Positions 24,680 through 34,040 of a DNA stretch of 64,000 nt are shown in pieces. Both the position numbers and the translations under genes were made by a program. Position 1 is the stretch's first letter, and every line of letters starts with the position of its first letter. This DNA comes from Acidobacteriota bacterium (lineage in GTDB: Bacteria; Acidobacteriota; Thermoanaerobaculia; UBA5066). A model generated the notes under the pieces. That model did not search any database. It saw only the letters and a list, made by a program, of their open reading frames with translations, and was not told the origin of the DNA. The stretch lies in NCBI GenBank assembly GCA_008363385.1, contig RHKY01000046.1:1-64000 (forward strand). The letters are read 5' to 3'.

Positions 24680-27600
24680 TGAAGGGCACGAGGGAGGTCT
24701 CGCACGGGCGAGCCCGGACCGTCCTCAGCCTGTCGGCCCTGGTCGCGGCCACGGCCCTCCTCCTCCCCGTGCGACGGCACCCGGCCCTGGCCGACTCGGT
24801 CCTCGGGATCGACGACCTGACCGAGGCCGACGCCCTCTTCGCGCGCTCGGTCCGGACCGACGTCGTGGACGGGCGCGCCGTCTTCTACCCGTCGCCGACG
24901 CGCGAGCTGGAGAAGGCGCTCTCCGGCTGGGCCGCGAGCGCGGCGGAGGCCGAGGGGCGCCGGGTCGCCCTCCGCCACCTGGCCGAGGCCCGCAGGGAGC
25001 TGGGCGACCTCGCGGGCGCCGAGGCGGCGCTGCGCGACTGGGCCGGCTCGGCGAGCCCGGAGCAGGCCTTCGACGCGTGGGACGAGGTCTCCCGCTGGGC
25101 ACGCTCTCACGGCTCCTGGAAGCTCGCCTTCGAGGCTGCCGAGAAGGCCCTCTCCCTCCCCCCGGCGCGGTCCGAGGCCGCGGAGGCGGCCCGCCGGGCG
25201 CTGGCCACCGACCGGATCGGGTGGGCCCGCAGCCGGCCGGAGGAGGCTTCCGCGCTCTCCCTGATGGCGGCGCGGTCCCGCCTCTTCCCGGCCGACGCCT
25301 CGTTCGCCGACGAGTGGGTCCGCGCTCTCGTCGCCGAGGGGAAGCGGCAGGAGGCCGAGGAGGCGATCCGGAGCGCCAGCGCGCTCCCCGAGGAGACCGG
25401 CCTTCTGGCGGTGGCCGAGCTGAAGGGTCGCGCCGGCGACGAGGCCGGCGCGCTCGCCGCGCTCGAGGCGTACGTGTCCGACCCGGCGCGCCGGCCGTCG
25501 CCGCGCGTCGTGAGGGCGTGGTCCGAGCGGGCGGAGAAGACCGCTCGCGCGCGCCTGGAGACGCTCCGGCAAGACCTCGACGCCCGGTTCGACGCCAAGG
25601 CGCTCCTCCTGCTCGAGCTCTACCTCCGGGGGCGCGGCCGCGGCGGCGACGCCCTCGACCTCCTTTCGCAGGTCGAGGCCCGCCACGGCGCCTCCCTCGA
25701 CCGGGGCGGCCACCTCCTCCTCTCGCGCTTCTGGGCCGAGCTCGACTCGGCGCCCGAGGCCTTCCGGAGCCGGCTCGCCGCGGCGATCGGGGCTTCCCCC
25801 GCAGATCAGGCGGAGGACCTCGCCGAGCTCGCCCGGCTGGCCCTGGCCGCGGGGGCGCGGCCCCTGGCCTGGGGGACCTACTCCGACGAGCCGTACCGGT
25901 TGGCGGCGCGGGTCGACGTCACGCCCGGCTTCTTCACGGGGGCCCTCTCCTTCCTGCTGACGGGGCTGGACGGCGAGTCCGCGCTCCGCGACCTCTCGGG
26001 CCGCCGCCTTCCGGAGCGGACCTTCGCCACCGCCCGGCGGCTCGTCCAGGAGCTCGCCCGGCGCTCCCCCGACCACCGGGAGCTCCCGTCGCTCCACCTC
26101 GCCCTCATGGAGAGGCACGTGGCGCGCGGCGAAGGGCAGGCGGCCCTCGACCTCCTTCCGAAGGCGGACCGGGGCGGAGCCGACGTCCGTTCCGAGGCCA
26201 GGCGCGTCGCGCTCCTGGCCGTCCGGCAGACGAAGGCCCCGGTCGACCGGGAGCTCTCGCTCTGGAAGGAGCGCCTCTCGCTCCTGGCCCCCGACGGCTC
26301 CCGCCCGCCGATGGGGGCCGGCAGCGGCGAGGAGTACGGCGGGGACGAGGGGGAGGGCGAGTTCGGGTACGAGGGCCAGACGAGGGACGGCGGCCTCGAC
26401 CTCCGCGGCTCGGAAGGGCCGCTCGACGCCTACCGGCCGGCCCTCTCGGAGGCGCTCTCCCGCCTCTCGGCGCGCGACCGGACGCGGAGGACCGCCCTCT
26501 CGCTCCTGCTCGGCGAGCTGGACCGGATGCCCGACGCCGAGGGGCTCTGGGTCTGGGCGGCCGACCAGGTCGAGAGCTGGGACGTGGCGGGCGAGATGGA
26601 GGGGCGGTACCGCACCGCGCTCCGGACGTTCGGGGGGCCGGGCTGGTGGAACCGCCTGGCTCGCTGGTACGTCCGGCGCGACCGCCGCGCGGAGCTGAAG
26701 GCCCTCGTCGACGACGTCGTCGCCACCTTCCGCGGGAGCGAGCTCTTCGCCCGGGACCCGGGGCTCTCGGGCCTGGTCCCGGTCGAGGGGCAGCCCGAGG
26801 TCTACGTCTTCGCGGGCGACTACCTGAGGCTGAAGGCGCTGGAGCGGTTCCCCGCGTCGCGGACCGTCGTCCGGGCCGCCGAGGCGAGGCTCTACACCCG
26901 CTCCTCGTGGGACGGGCTGACGCCACGCCAGCGGGAGGCGGCGAAGGGCCGCGCCGTCGTCGAGGACGACCTCCTGGCGCGTCGGCGCGACGCGCTCCTG
27001 TTCACCGACCCCGTCCAGCGGTCGCGCTTCCTCGACCGGCAGATGGAGAAGGGCGCCCTGGAGGCCCTCCTCCTCCGGCTGGAGTCGTCCCCGTCCCCTT
27101 CGCCGGTGACGAGCCGCCTCCTCCTCGACGGCTGGGCGCGCCTCTCGCGCTTCGAGCGCGCCGTGGCCCACGCCGACGCCCTGGCCGCCTCGTACCCGGG
27201 CGACGAGGGGATCGCCGCCGAGGCCGTCACGCTCCACCGTTCCCTCTCGCTCCTCTCCCCGCGGGAGGCCGAGGCCGCGGCCAGGATCGCCGCGGCGGCC
27301 GCTCCCGCCCTGCCGGACCCGGCGGCCCTCCTGACTCAGGTGGGCGAGATGTGGGAGGACCTGGACCGCCCCGGCGCCGCGCGCGAGGTGTTCCAGAAGC
27401 TCCTCTCCCGCGACCCGCGCGACCCCGGCCGGATCCTCGAGGTGGCGACCCTCTTCTGGGACTACGGCCACATGGCCGAGGCCTCGGCGGTCCTCGCCGA
27501 GGGACGCAAGCGCGTCGGCCGCCCGCGGATGCACGCCTTCGAGGCGGGCGTCCTGCGGGAGGAGCTGAAGGACCTCCCCGGGGCGCTCGACGAGTACCTC

Positions 27601-30600
27601 GCGGCGATCCAGGGCGAGGCCACGGAGGGCGAGGAGGCCTTCGAGACGCACGAGTGGCGGGCGCAGAACCGCCTCGCCCGGCTCCTGGCCCGCCCCACCG
27701 TCCGCGGGATCCTGGCCGGGCGTATCCGGGCCCTCGTTCCCGGCGAGCCGGCCTCCGAGGTCGCGTTCGTCCCGTACCTCTCGCTCCTCGGCCTCGTGCC
27801 GGAGGAGTCCGACCCCTGGGACGACTGGATGGAGACGGCCCCGGCCGACGTCGTCGGACGGGAGCAGCGCTCGGCCCGCAAGGCCGAGGCGCGCCCCGCC
27901 GAGCGGCTCGGGATCGAGGAGGTCGGCGCTCTGGTCCTGTCGACCGCCGAGGCGATGGCCAGGAAGGCCACGCGAGAGGAGGTCCTGACGGCGCTCCGCA
28001 GGCGGCAGGACTCCCTGCTCGACCCCCGTTGGTCCGGCAGCCCGGAGAGGGCGGTCCAGTTCGAGAGCTCGCTCCTCCTGCGCGAGGCCGAGCTCTCCCC
28101 GACGCCGGAGGGGCGCCTCGTCAAGGAGGTCGCCCGCGCGCGGTTCCTCCTCGGCAAGGGGCGCGCCGCCGAGGCGCGGGCCGCTCTGGAAGCCGCCCGC
28201 CCCCGCGCCGAGTCGCTCGCCGAGGGGCCGGCGAAGGTCCGGGCGCTGGCCTCCCTCGCTCTGGCCACCGAGGCGATCGGGGCCGACGCCTCCGCCTCCT
28301 GGAGGGAGGTCTCGACCCGCTACCCGACCTCGCTCGGCGTCCTGGAGGACCACGTCGCGTTCCTCCTCCGGACGGGGCGCGCCGCCGAGGCCCTCGACCG
28401 GCTCGAGCAGGCCTCCGGCGTGGCTGCCGAGCCCCACCGGCAGGCGCTGACGCGACGGCTCGTGGAGGGCTCGCTCGAGGCCGGCGACCTGGCGCGCGCC
28501 CGTCGCGGCGTCGGGGCGCTCCTGTCCCTCCCGCTCGACCCCCCGAGCCGGATCACGGCGGCCACGCTCCTGGCCCGGCTGTCGTGGAGGCAGGCGGAGG
28601 CCTTCGACGCCGTGTCCTTCGCCAAGGTCGAGGCCGAGAGGCTTCCCGAGGACGTGCGTCCCGACCTCTGGGCCTCCCTGGCCGCCGGCGCGCGGCTGGA
28701 GTCGCGCCCGAAGGAGAGCCTGGCGCTCTCGATCGAGGCGCTGAACCGGCGGATGGACCGGGCCTGGCTCCACGCCGCCTGCCGCAACGCGGCCGAGGCC
28801 GGGCTCGCCTCCGAGCTCCTCGGGTTCTTCGAGGCGCAGCGGAAGCGGAGCCCCCGCGACGTCCGGTGGGCCGTGGCCGTCCGCGAGATCCGCCGCCACT
28901 CCGGCGACCTGGACGGGGCGATCGCCTCGGCCCGGGAGGCGTGCGACGTCGCGCCCGAACGCGAGTCGCTCCAGCGCGAGGCCGTCGAGCTGATGGAGCG
29001 GGCCGGGCGCTTCCGCGAGGCGTCGGACTTCCTCTCGACCTGGGCGCGCTCGCGCCCGGCCGACGAGGGGGTCGCCTCCTGGCGGGCCTCTCTCCTCGTC
29101 CGCGCGGGCGAGCCGATGAAGGCCGTCGAGCTGGAGCGGGAGGCCGTGGCGGCGTTCCGGAAGGACACCGCCGACGCCCGCACGCCCGAGGAGAAGGAGG
29201 CCGAGGCGGCCGAGCGGCTCGCGCGGGCCGCGCGGCGTTTCGCCTCCCTTCGGCAGCCCCGGGCCGCCTGGGCGATCCTGGCCCCGGACGGCGCGGCCTC
29301 CTCCGCCCGGAGGGTCCCCCTCTCCTGGTCCGAGCGGGCCGAGGTCGCCCTCCTCTCCGGCCACCTCCCCGCCCTCGTGGCCGCCTTCGGGCGGGACGAG
29401 GAGTTCCGGAGCCAGGCCGCCGTAACGCTCTCGCGGCTGATGAGGTCCGAGGACCGCGCCGCGCTGGAGCGGCAGCTCCTGGGCCTCCTCTTCCCGGAAG
29501 GCCGCGGGCCCGACGAGGCGGCCCTCCACACCTGGTGGGAGTTCGCTGGCGACTGCGGGCTGGGCCGCTTCCGCGAGGCCGTCGCCCTCCGCCTCCTCGC
29601 CGCGCGCGGCGGGCCCTGGGGAGAGCGCCCGCCGGTCGAGTTCGTCCGGAGGCTCGTCGCCGTCGAGCCGCGCCCCGGCTCCTCGCCCGTGCGCCTCCGG
29701 TTCGTGACGTCCGACTTCGAGCCGCGCTGGGTGGAGTACCTCGCATCCCGCGACCGGCTGGTCCTCTTGGAGCCCCTCCTCGCCCCGATGCTGGCCGAGG
29801 TGGACGGGGCCGTGGCCGGGACGAAGCCGGCCACCGAGAGGCCCTTCGCGTCGTGGTTCCCGGTCGAGGCGTTCGTCCGGATCGCCTCGGCGGAGGAGAA
29901 GTCTTCCCTCCGGTCGAGCGTCGAGCGGTGGCTCGCCACGAAGGAGGCCTGGACGCGCTTTCACGCCGTCACCGGAGGGCGGTGGGACACCCGCCTCCTG
30001 ATGACGCTCGTCTCCCCACAGACGCGTCTGGCGTGGCTCACCCACACCGGAGCTCTCCGCGAGGCGCAGGACCGCGTGGGCGACCCGGTCGCCGAACGCC
30101 GGCAGGCGGAGGTACGCCGCGTCGGCGAGGCGGTCGGCGCTCTGCTCCGGGGCGCGCCTGGCTCTGCCGCCGCGCCCGAGATCGCGCGGCTGAGAGGCCC
30201 GAAGACCGTCGGGGAGGTCTTCGGGAAGGACCCGTCGTTCCTCTGGCCCGCGCTGGCGGCGGGACCCGGCCAGTCCGGCGACGACGGCGTCGCCGGGAGC
30301 GGTTCCGACTCCGGTCGCCTTCCCGGCCGCCTCTGGGGGGCGCGCCCGGGAGAGGCCTGGTACGTCCTGGAGACGATCGCGCGCCTGCGCGAGAAGGACC
30401 CTCTCGCCGCCGAGGTTCCGCTCGAGGCGACCGCCCGCGGCGAAGAGGCCCGGCGGACGCTCCTCTCGGTGCGGACCGCCGAGGCCCTGGGCGACCCGGG
30501 CCGGGCTCTGGCGCTCGACGAGCGGTTCTACGCGGACCTCTCCCGGGCCGACCGACTGGCCCGGCGGCTCGGTCTCCTCCTGAAGGTCCCCGAGCCCGAA

Positions 30601-32394
30601 GGGGGCCGGCCGCGGGCCGAGGCCCTCTGGAAGAAGGAGGTCGCGCGACAGCAGGGGCGCGCCGACGAGGCGCTCTTCCGCGCCTGGGAGCGGGCCTCGG
30701 CCGACCTGAAGCTGCCGCCCCCGCTCGACGTCCTCGACCCCGCGACGCCGCTCTCCCCCGCGTTGCTGGCCTTCGTCTACGACCGGTTCGGCCCCGCGAA
30801 GGGAAGCGCCTTCCGGACGACGGACGAACCGGACTTCCGCTCCGCTCTCTCGGCCCGGTGGTCGGACGTCGAGACGCTCGACCGCGAGAGGGCGACGTAT
30901 CTCCTCGACGAGCTCTGGTCCCGCGGGGCCGCCCGGTTCCCGGATCGCGCCGTCCGCAAGCTCGGCCTCTTCTGGCCGGAGGCGTCCGCGTACCTCGACG
31001 GGCTCGAGACCGCCAGCCGCACCGAGGGGCTCGCCGCGGTCCGCGCCCTCCCGGACCCGAAGGGCGTCGCGGCCCTGGCCGCCAGGACCGGCGACCCGCG
31101 CGGCGGGACCCAGCTCCTCCTCCTCAGGGCCGAGCTCCTCTCCGGTGACGACGAGGCCGCGCTCGCGCGCCTCGGAGCCCTCGCCGCGCGGGAGTCGGGG
31201 CCCTCGGCCCTGCGCTGGGGCGGCGCGCTCGCCCCTCGCGCGCCCGACGAGGAAGCGGGCGAGGAGGCCGGCGAGCCTGCCCCGGCCCACGAGTCGGAGG
31301 GGGCCGGCCCGGCCGCCGGGCTGCGCCGGGCCCTGGCCGTCTTCCGCGCGTCCGGGCGAGCCGGGGCGACGGAGCGGGCCGAGGCTCTCCTCGGCGAGAG
31401 GCTCGAGAGGAGCCTCGCCTCCTCGGTCCCCGACCTGGACGACTGGCGCCTCGCCTTCGACCTGGCCAGGGGGCCCGACGCCGTCGCCGGGCTCGTGGCC
31501 GCGCTGGAGCGGTCGTGGGTCCGCGGCGAGCTCGTCTTCGACGTCGAGCGGGCGGCGGTGGCCCGGCTCCTCGTGGGCCGCGACGACGCGGCCGCGCTGC
31601 GCTGGGCGGGCCGGCTCTCGCCGCCCGCGACCCTCGAGGACGTCCGGACCCGCGCCACGATCCTGGTCCGCCTGAAACGGTTCGACGAGGCCCGCGCGGC
31701 CTGGACGGACGCCCGCGCGCGGCTCCCCCTCGACCGCGACGAGGAGGCGACCGCGTTCGACGAGTGGCGCCGCGTGCCCACCCCGCCCGCGACGGCGGCC
31801 CCGGGGACTCCGGGCGACTGGGCGAACGCGCTCGCCTTCTGGCAGCGCAAGGGCGCCGAGCTGGACCGCTGGGGAGGCGGCTTGACCGCCCACCTCGAGA
31901 CCAGCCCGTACGACAGGAACGCGGCTCGCGCCGCCCTCCGTAGCCTGGCTCCCGCGCCGGAGTCGATCGTCGCGCCGGCCGCGGCCACCCTCGGCGGGTG
32001 GAGCGACGTGACCGGCTGGCGGGCCGGGCGCTTCGACCTCTCCCGCTCGGCGCGATCGGCCCGCAGCCTCGTCACGTCGACGCACGTCTCGCTCCGGAGC
32101 CTCCGGAACCGGCGCTTCCCGAAGACGGAGATCGAGGGGCTCCTCTCGGACCTGGCCCGGATCGGCGCCGAGGCCGGGCCCGACGCCATGGTCGACCAGG
32201 CCCTCTCCGCGCTGGAGGACCTCGGTTCCCCCACGACCCCCGCGCTGCGCGCCGAGCTCGTCGAGAGACGGGCCCGGCGCGTTTCCCCGCCGGATCTCTC
32301 GCTCGGCGTGACGGCTTCGCTCGCACCGCTCCGCCCGCGCGACCTGACCTGGGAGACGTACTCGCGCCTTCTCGACGCGGAGGTGAGGCCATGA
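24679..32394 (+). CDS. Giant exported helical-repeat (TPR-like) protein, 2571 residues
   Basis: A signal peptide ('TVLSLSALVAATALLLPV') precedes some 2500 residues of helix-pair repeats with TPR-like signatures, such as 'LAEARRELGDLAGAEAALRDW', split here as 'RELGDLAGAEAALRDWA', and 'GAAREVFQKLLSRDPRDPGRI'. An acidic Gly/Tyr-rich linker ('SGEEYGGDEGEGEFGYEG') lies near residue 550, and a second acidic Glu-rich linker near residue 2190. No enzymatic motif was recognised. It should be a periplasmic or surface alpha-solenoid scaffold. Codon use and GC match the neighbours, with no frame break over 7.7 kb, so it is under selection. It lies in the middle of the exported operon, coupled on both sides. 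Confidence 0.85.
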   Translation: MKGTREVSHGRARTVLSLSALVAATALLLPVRRHPALADSVLGIDDLTEADALFARSVRTDVVDGRAVFYPSPTRELEKALSGWAASAAEAEGRRVALRHLAEARRELGDLAGAEAALRDWAGSASPEQAFDAWDEVSRWARSHGSWKLAFEAAEKALSLPPARSEAAEAARRALATDRIGWARSRPEEASALSLMAARSRLFPADASFADEWVRALVAEGKRQEAEEAIRSASALPEETGLLAVAELKGRAGDEAGALAALEAYVSDPARRPSPRVVRAWSERAEKTARARLETLRQDLDARFDAKALLLLELYLRGRGRGGDALDLLSQVEARHGASLDRGGHLLLSRFWAELDSAPEAFRSRLAAAIGASPADQAEDLAELARLALAAGARPLAWGTYSDEPYRLAARVDVTPGFFTGALSFLLTGLDGESALRDLSGRRLPERTFATARRLVQELARRSPDHRELPSLHLALMERHVARGEGQAALDLLPKADRGGADVRSEARRVALLAVRQTKAPVDRELSLWKERLSLLAPDGSRPPMGAGSGEEYGGDEGEGEFGYEGQTRDGGLDLRGSEGPLDAYRPALSEALSRLSARDRTRRTALSLLLGELDRMPDAEGLWVWAADQVESWDVAGEMEGRYRTALRTFGGPGWWNRLARWYVRRDRRAELKALVDDVVATFRGSELFARDPGLSGLVPVEGQPEVYVFAGDYLRLKALERFPASRTVVRAAEARLYTRSSWDGLTPRQREAAKGRAVVEDDLLARRRDALLFTDPVQRSRFLDRQMEKGALEALLLRLESSPSPSPVTSRLLLDGWARLSRFERAVAHADALAASYPGDEGIAAEAVTLHRSLSLLSPREAEAAARIAAAAAPALPDPAALLTQVGEMWEDLDRPGAAREVFQKLLSRDPRDPGRILEVATLFWDYGHMAEASAVLAEGRKRVGRPRMHAFEAGVLREELKDLPGALDEYLAAIQGEATEGEEAFETHEWRAQNRLARLLARPTVRGILAGRIRALVPGEPASEVAFVPYLSLLGLVPEESDPWDDWMETAPADVVGREQRSARKAEARPAERLGIEEVGALVLSTAEAMARKATREEVLTALRRRQDSLLDPRWSGSPERAVQFESSLLLREAELSPTPEGRLVKEVARARFLLGKGRAAEARAALEAARPRAESLAEGPAKVRALASLALATEAIGADASASWREVSTRYPTSLGVLEDHVAFLLRTGRAAEALDRLEQASGVAAEPHRQALTRRLVEGSLEAGDLARARRGVGALLSLPLDPPSRITAATLLARLSWRQAEAFDAVSFAKVEAERLPEDVRPDLWASLAAGARLESRPKESLALSIEALNRRMDRAWLHAACRNAAEAGLASELLGFFEAQRKRSPRDVRWAVAVREIRRHSGDLDGAIASAREACDVAPERESLQREAVELMERAGRFREASDFLSTWARSRPADEGVASWRASLLVRAGEPMKAVELEREAVAAFRKDTADARTPEEKEAEAAERLARAARRFASLRQPRAAWAILAPDGAASSARRVPLSWSERAEVALLSGHLPALVAAFGRDEEFRSQAAVTLSRLMRSEDRAALERQLLGLLFPEGRGPDEAALHTWWEFAGDCGLGRFREAVALRLLAARGGPWGERPPVEFVRRLVAVEPRPGSSPVRLRFVTSDFEPRWVEYLASRDRLVLLEPLLAPMLAEVDGAVAGTKPATERPFASWFPVEAFVRIASAEEKSSLRSSVERWLATKEAWTRFHAVTGGRWDTRLLMTLVSPQTRLAWLTHTGALREAQDRVGDPVAERRQAEVRRVGEAVGALLRGAPGSAAAPEIARLRGPKTVGEVFGKDPSFLWPALAAGPGQSGDDGVAGSGSDSGRLPGRLWGARPGEAWYVLETIARLREKDPLAAEVPLEATARGEEARRTLLSVRTAEALGDPGRALALDERFYADLSRADRLARRLGLLLKVPEPEGGRPRAEALWKKEVARQQGRADEALFRAWERASADLKLPPPLDVLDPATPLSPALLAFVYDRFGPAKGSAFRTTDEPDFRSALSARWSDVETLDRERATYLLDELWSRGAARFPDRAVRKLGLFWPEASAYLDGLETASRTEGLAAVRALPDPKGVAALAARTGDPRGGTQLLLLRAELLSGDDEAALARLGALAARESGPSALRWGGALAPRAPDEEAGEEAGEPAPAHESEGAGPAAGLRRALAVFRASGRAGATERAEALLGERLERSLASSVPDLDDWRLAFDLARGPDAVAGLVAALERSWVRGELVFDVERAAVARLLVGRDDAAALRWAGRLSPPATLEDVRTRATILVRLKRFDEARAAWTDARARLPLDRDEEATAFDEWRRVPTPPATAAPGTPGDWANALAFWQRKGAELDRWGGGLTAHLETSPYDRNAARAALRSLAPAPESIVAPAAATLGGWSDVTGWRAGRFDLSRSARSARSLVTSTHVSLRSLRNRRFPKTEIEGLLSDLARIGAEAGPDAMVDQALSALEDLGSPTTPALRAELVERRARRVSPPDLSLGVTASLAPLRPRDLTWETYSRLLDAEVRP

Positions 32395-34040
32395 GCCCAC
32401 GCCCCAAGATCCCGGTTCCGCCCGCCCGCCTCGCGCCCACCGCGTCCCTCGCACCCCTCCTGCCGCTCGTCCTCGCGCTCCTCGTCGCGCCGCGCCCGGC
32501 GAGCGCGGCCGACGCCGCCTCCCTCCCGCTCCCGGAGGCTCCGGTCCTCCTCCTCGTCGACGACGTCCCGGCCCTCGAGCGGGCCCTCACCGGCGGCTTC
32601 CGCAAGGCCGTCACCGGAAAGCTCCCCGAGGACGACCGCGCCGCGGCCGCGTGGAGGCGGACCAGGGTCGGCGGGAAGCTCGAGGAGCAGTGGGAGCTCT
32701 TCGCGGGGGACCTGCGGGTCGACTGGAGCTCCATCGCCGCTCTGAAGCCGACGGCCCTCGGCCTCTCGCTCCTGTCGGCGGGAAACCTGGAGGCGGTCCT
32801 GGCGATCGCGACACCGCTCGCGGAGGTCCCGTGGAAGCTGCCGGCCGGGACCCAGAAGGACCACCGGGGCGTGCCGTACCGGGTCGTCTCGCCGGGGGCC
32901 GGCGACGACGCCACCCTCGAGCGGCGGATGGGGCTGGCGTGGGCACGGACAGGCGGCGTCCTCCTGCTGGCCACGAGCGAGCGGGCCCTCCTCCTGGCGC
33001 TCGACCGCTCGCTCGCGGGTGCGCGGGCCGAGCCCGGCCCGGCAGGGTTCGCCAGCGTCCGGCTGGACCTCGACGCCCTGCGCAAGGACCTCTACTTCCG
33101 GCGCGAGTTCCTCTTCGACGAGGGGACGAAGGGACCCGCCCGGGGCGTGGTGACGGCCGCGCTCCGCCTGGAGGGCGGGGACCTCGTCGAGGTCCGCGAG
33201 GGGACGAGCGGGGAGCCGGGCGGCGCCGCCGCGTGGCCCACCGAGGGACGCCAGCTCCGCGCGGCGGGGTGGGAGCCCGACGTCTCGCGCCTCCTCCCGG
33301 CGCTGCGGGGTGCCCTCCTCGAGCCGGTCCCGCAGCCGTCCGAGAGGCCCGGCGCGGCCCGGCGGGACCTCCCGTCGGTCGGCGGACCGGGCGAGGACCG
33401 GTACGCCGTCGACTTCACCCGGCCCGGCGCGGCCCCAGGAGAGCTCCCGTCGGAGGCCGAGCTCCCGCGGTGGCGGCAGCTCCTGTCGGAGGCCTCCCTC
33501 TCCGGGTTCGGCTGGGAGCTCTCGGCGAGCGGGGCGCCCCGCCTCGTTCTGCGCCTGCCGCGCGCCCTCGACGAGAGGTTCTCGGCCCTGGTCCAGGAGA
33601 CCCTGACCCGCCGTTCCGGCGGCTCGACCCGTGGAGCCGACGGCGCCGTCACGGTCGGGCCTTCCCTTCCGGCGCTGGCCCTCCGGCGGACCGGGGACTG
33701 GCTCTGGGTCGGGACGACGGCCGCGGAGCTCTCCGGGCTTCCCGAGCCCGCCCCGTCGGCGGCTCTGGCCCGGTGGGGCCGCCTCTCCCTGACGGGCCTC
33801 GACGCGGAGCGCCGCGTCTGGGCGGAGGCCGAGGGGACCTTCTCGCCGGACGTCTCGCGCCCCTTCTCGGACCGGCTCCTCGGCCTCCTCGGCTGGGCCC
33901 CGGGCGTCGTGGCGTTCTCCTCCGAGCGCCGGGTCGAGGGCGATCGGTTCACCGAGCGGGTCCGCTTCGAGTCCCGTCCCGCACCGGCGGCGCCGGCGCC
34001 CCCGTCCAAGGCCCCGGTGCCGAAGAAGAAGGGAGCGTGA
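32391..34040 (+). CDS. Exported DUF3352-like protein
   Basis: This 549-residue protein has a signal peptide ('APLLPLVLALLVAPRPASA'). The rest alternates short helices and strands in the manner of DUF3352 proteins, which pair a predicted value with 'LLLATSERALLLALDRSL'-type segments. A Pro/Lys-rich tail ends the protein. No catalytic residues were recognised, and the DUF3352 link is by pattern, not by a search. It begins inside the stop of the giant gene (ATGA) and its stop overlaps the next GTG (GTGA), which ties it to the same complex or pathway. Confidence 0.7.
   Translation: MSPRPKIPVPPARLAPTASLAPLLPLVLALLVAPRPASAADAASLPLPEAPVLLLVDDVPALERALTGGFRKAVTGKLPEDDRAAAAWRRTRVGGKLEEQWELFAGDLRVDWSSIAALKPTALGLSLLSAGNLEAVLAIATPLAEVPWKLPAGTQKDHRGVPYRVVSPGAGDDATLERRMGLAWARTGGVLLLATSERALLLALDRSLAGARAEPGPAGFASVRLDLDALRKDLYFRREFLFDEGTKGPARGVVTAALRLEGGDLVEVREGTSGEPGGAAAWPTEGRQLRAAGWEPDVSRLLPALRGALLEPVPQPSERPGAARRDLPSVGGPGEDRYAVDFTRPGAAPGELPSEAELPRWRQLLSEASLSGFGWELSASGAPRLVLRLPRALDERFSALVQETLTRRSGGSTRGADGAVTVGPSLPALALRRTGDWLWVGTTAAELSGLPEPAPSAALARWGRLSLTGLDAERRVWAEAEGTFSPDVSRPFSDRLLGLLGWAPGVVAFSSERRVEGDRFTERVRFESRPAPAAPAPPSKAPVPKKKGA

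Noticed and set aside
23839-32454. Very long open minus-strand frame opposite the giant exported gene
   Set aside because: Its translation is Arg/Gly/Pro-rich with no domains. It is the expected shadow of a GC-rich coding strand, and the plus frame has a signal peptide, helical repeats and coupled neighbours.
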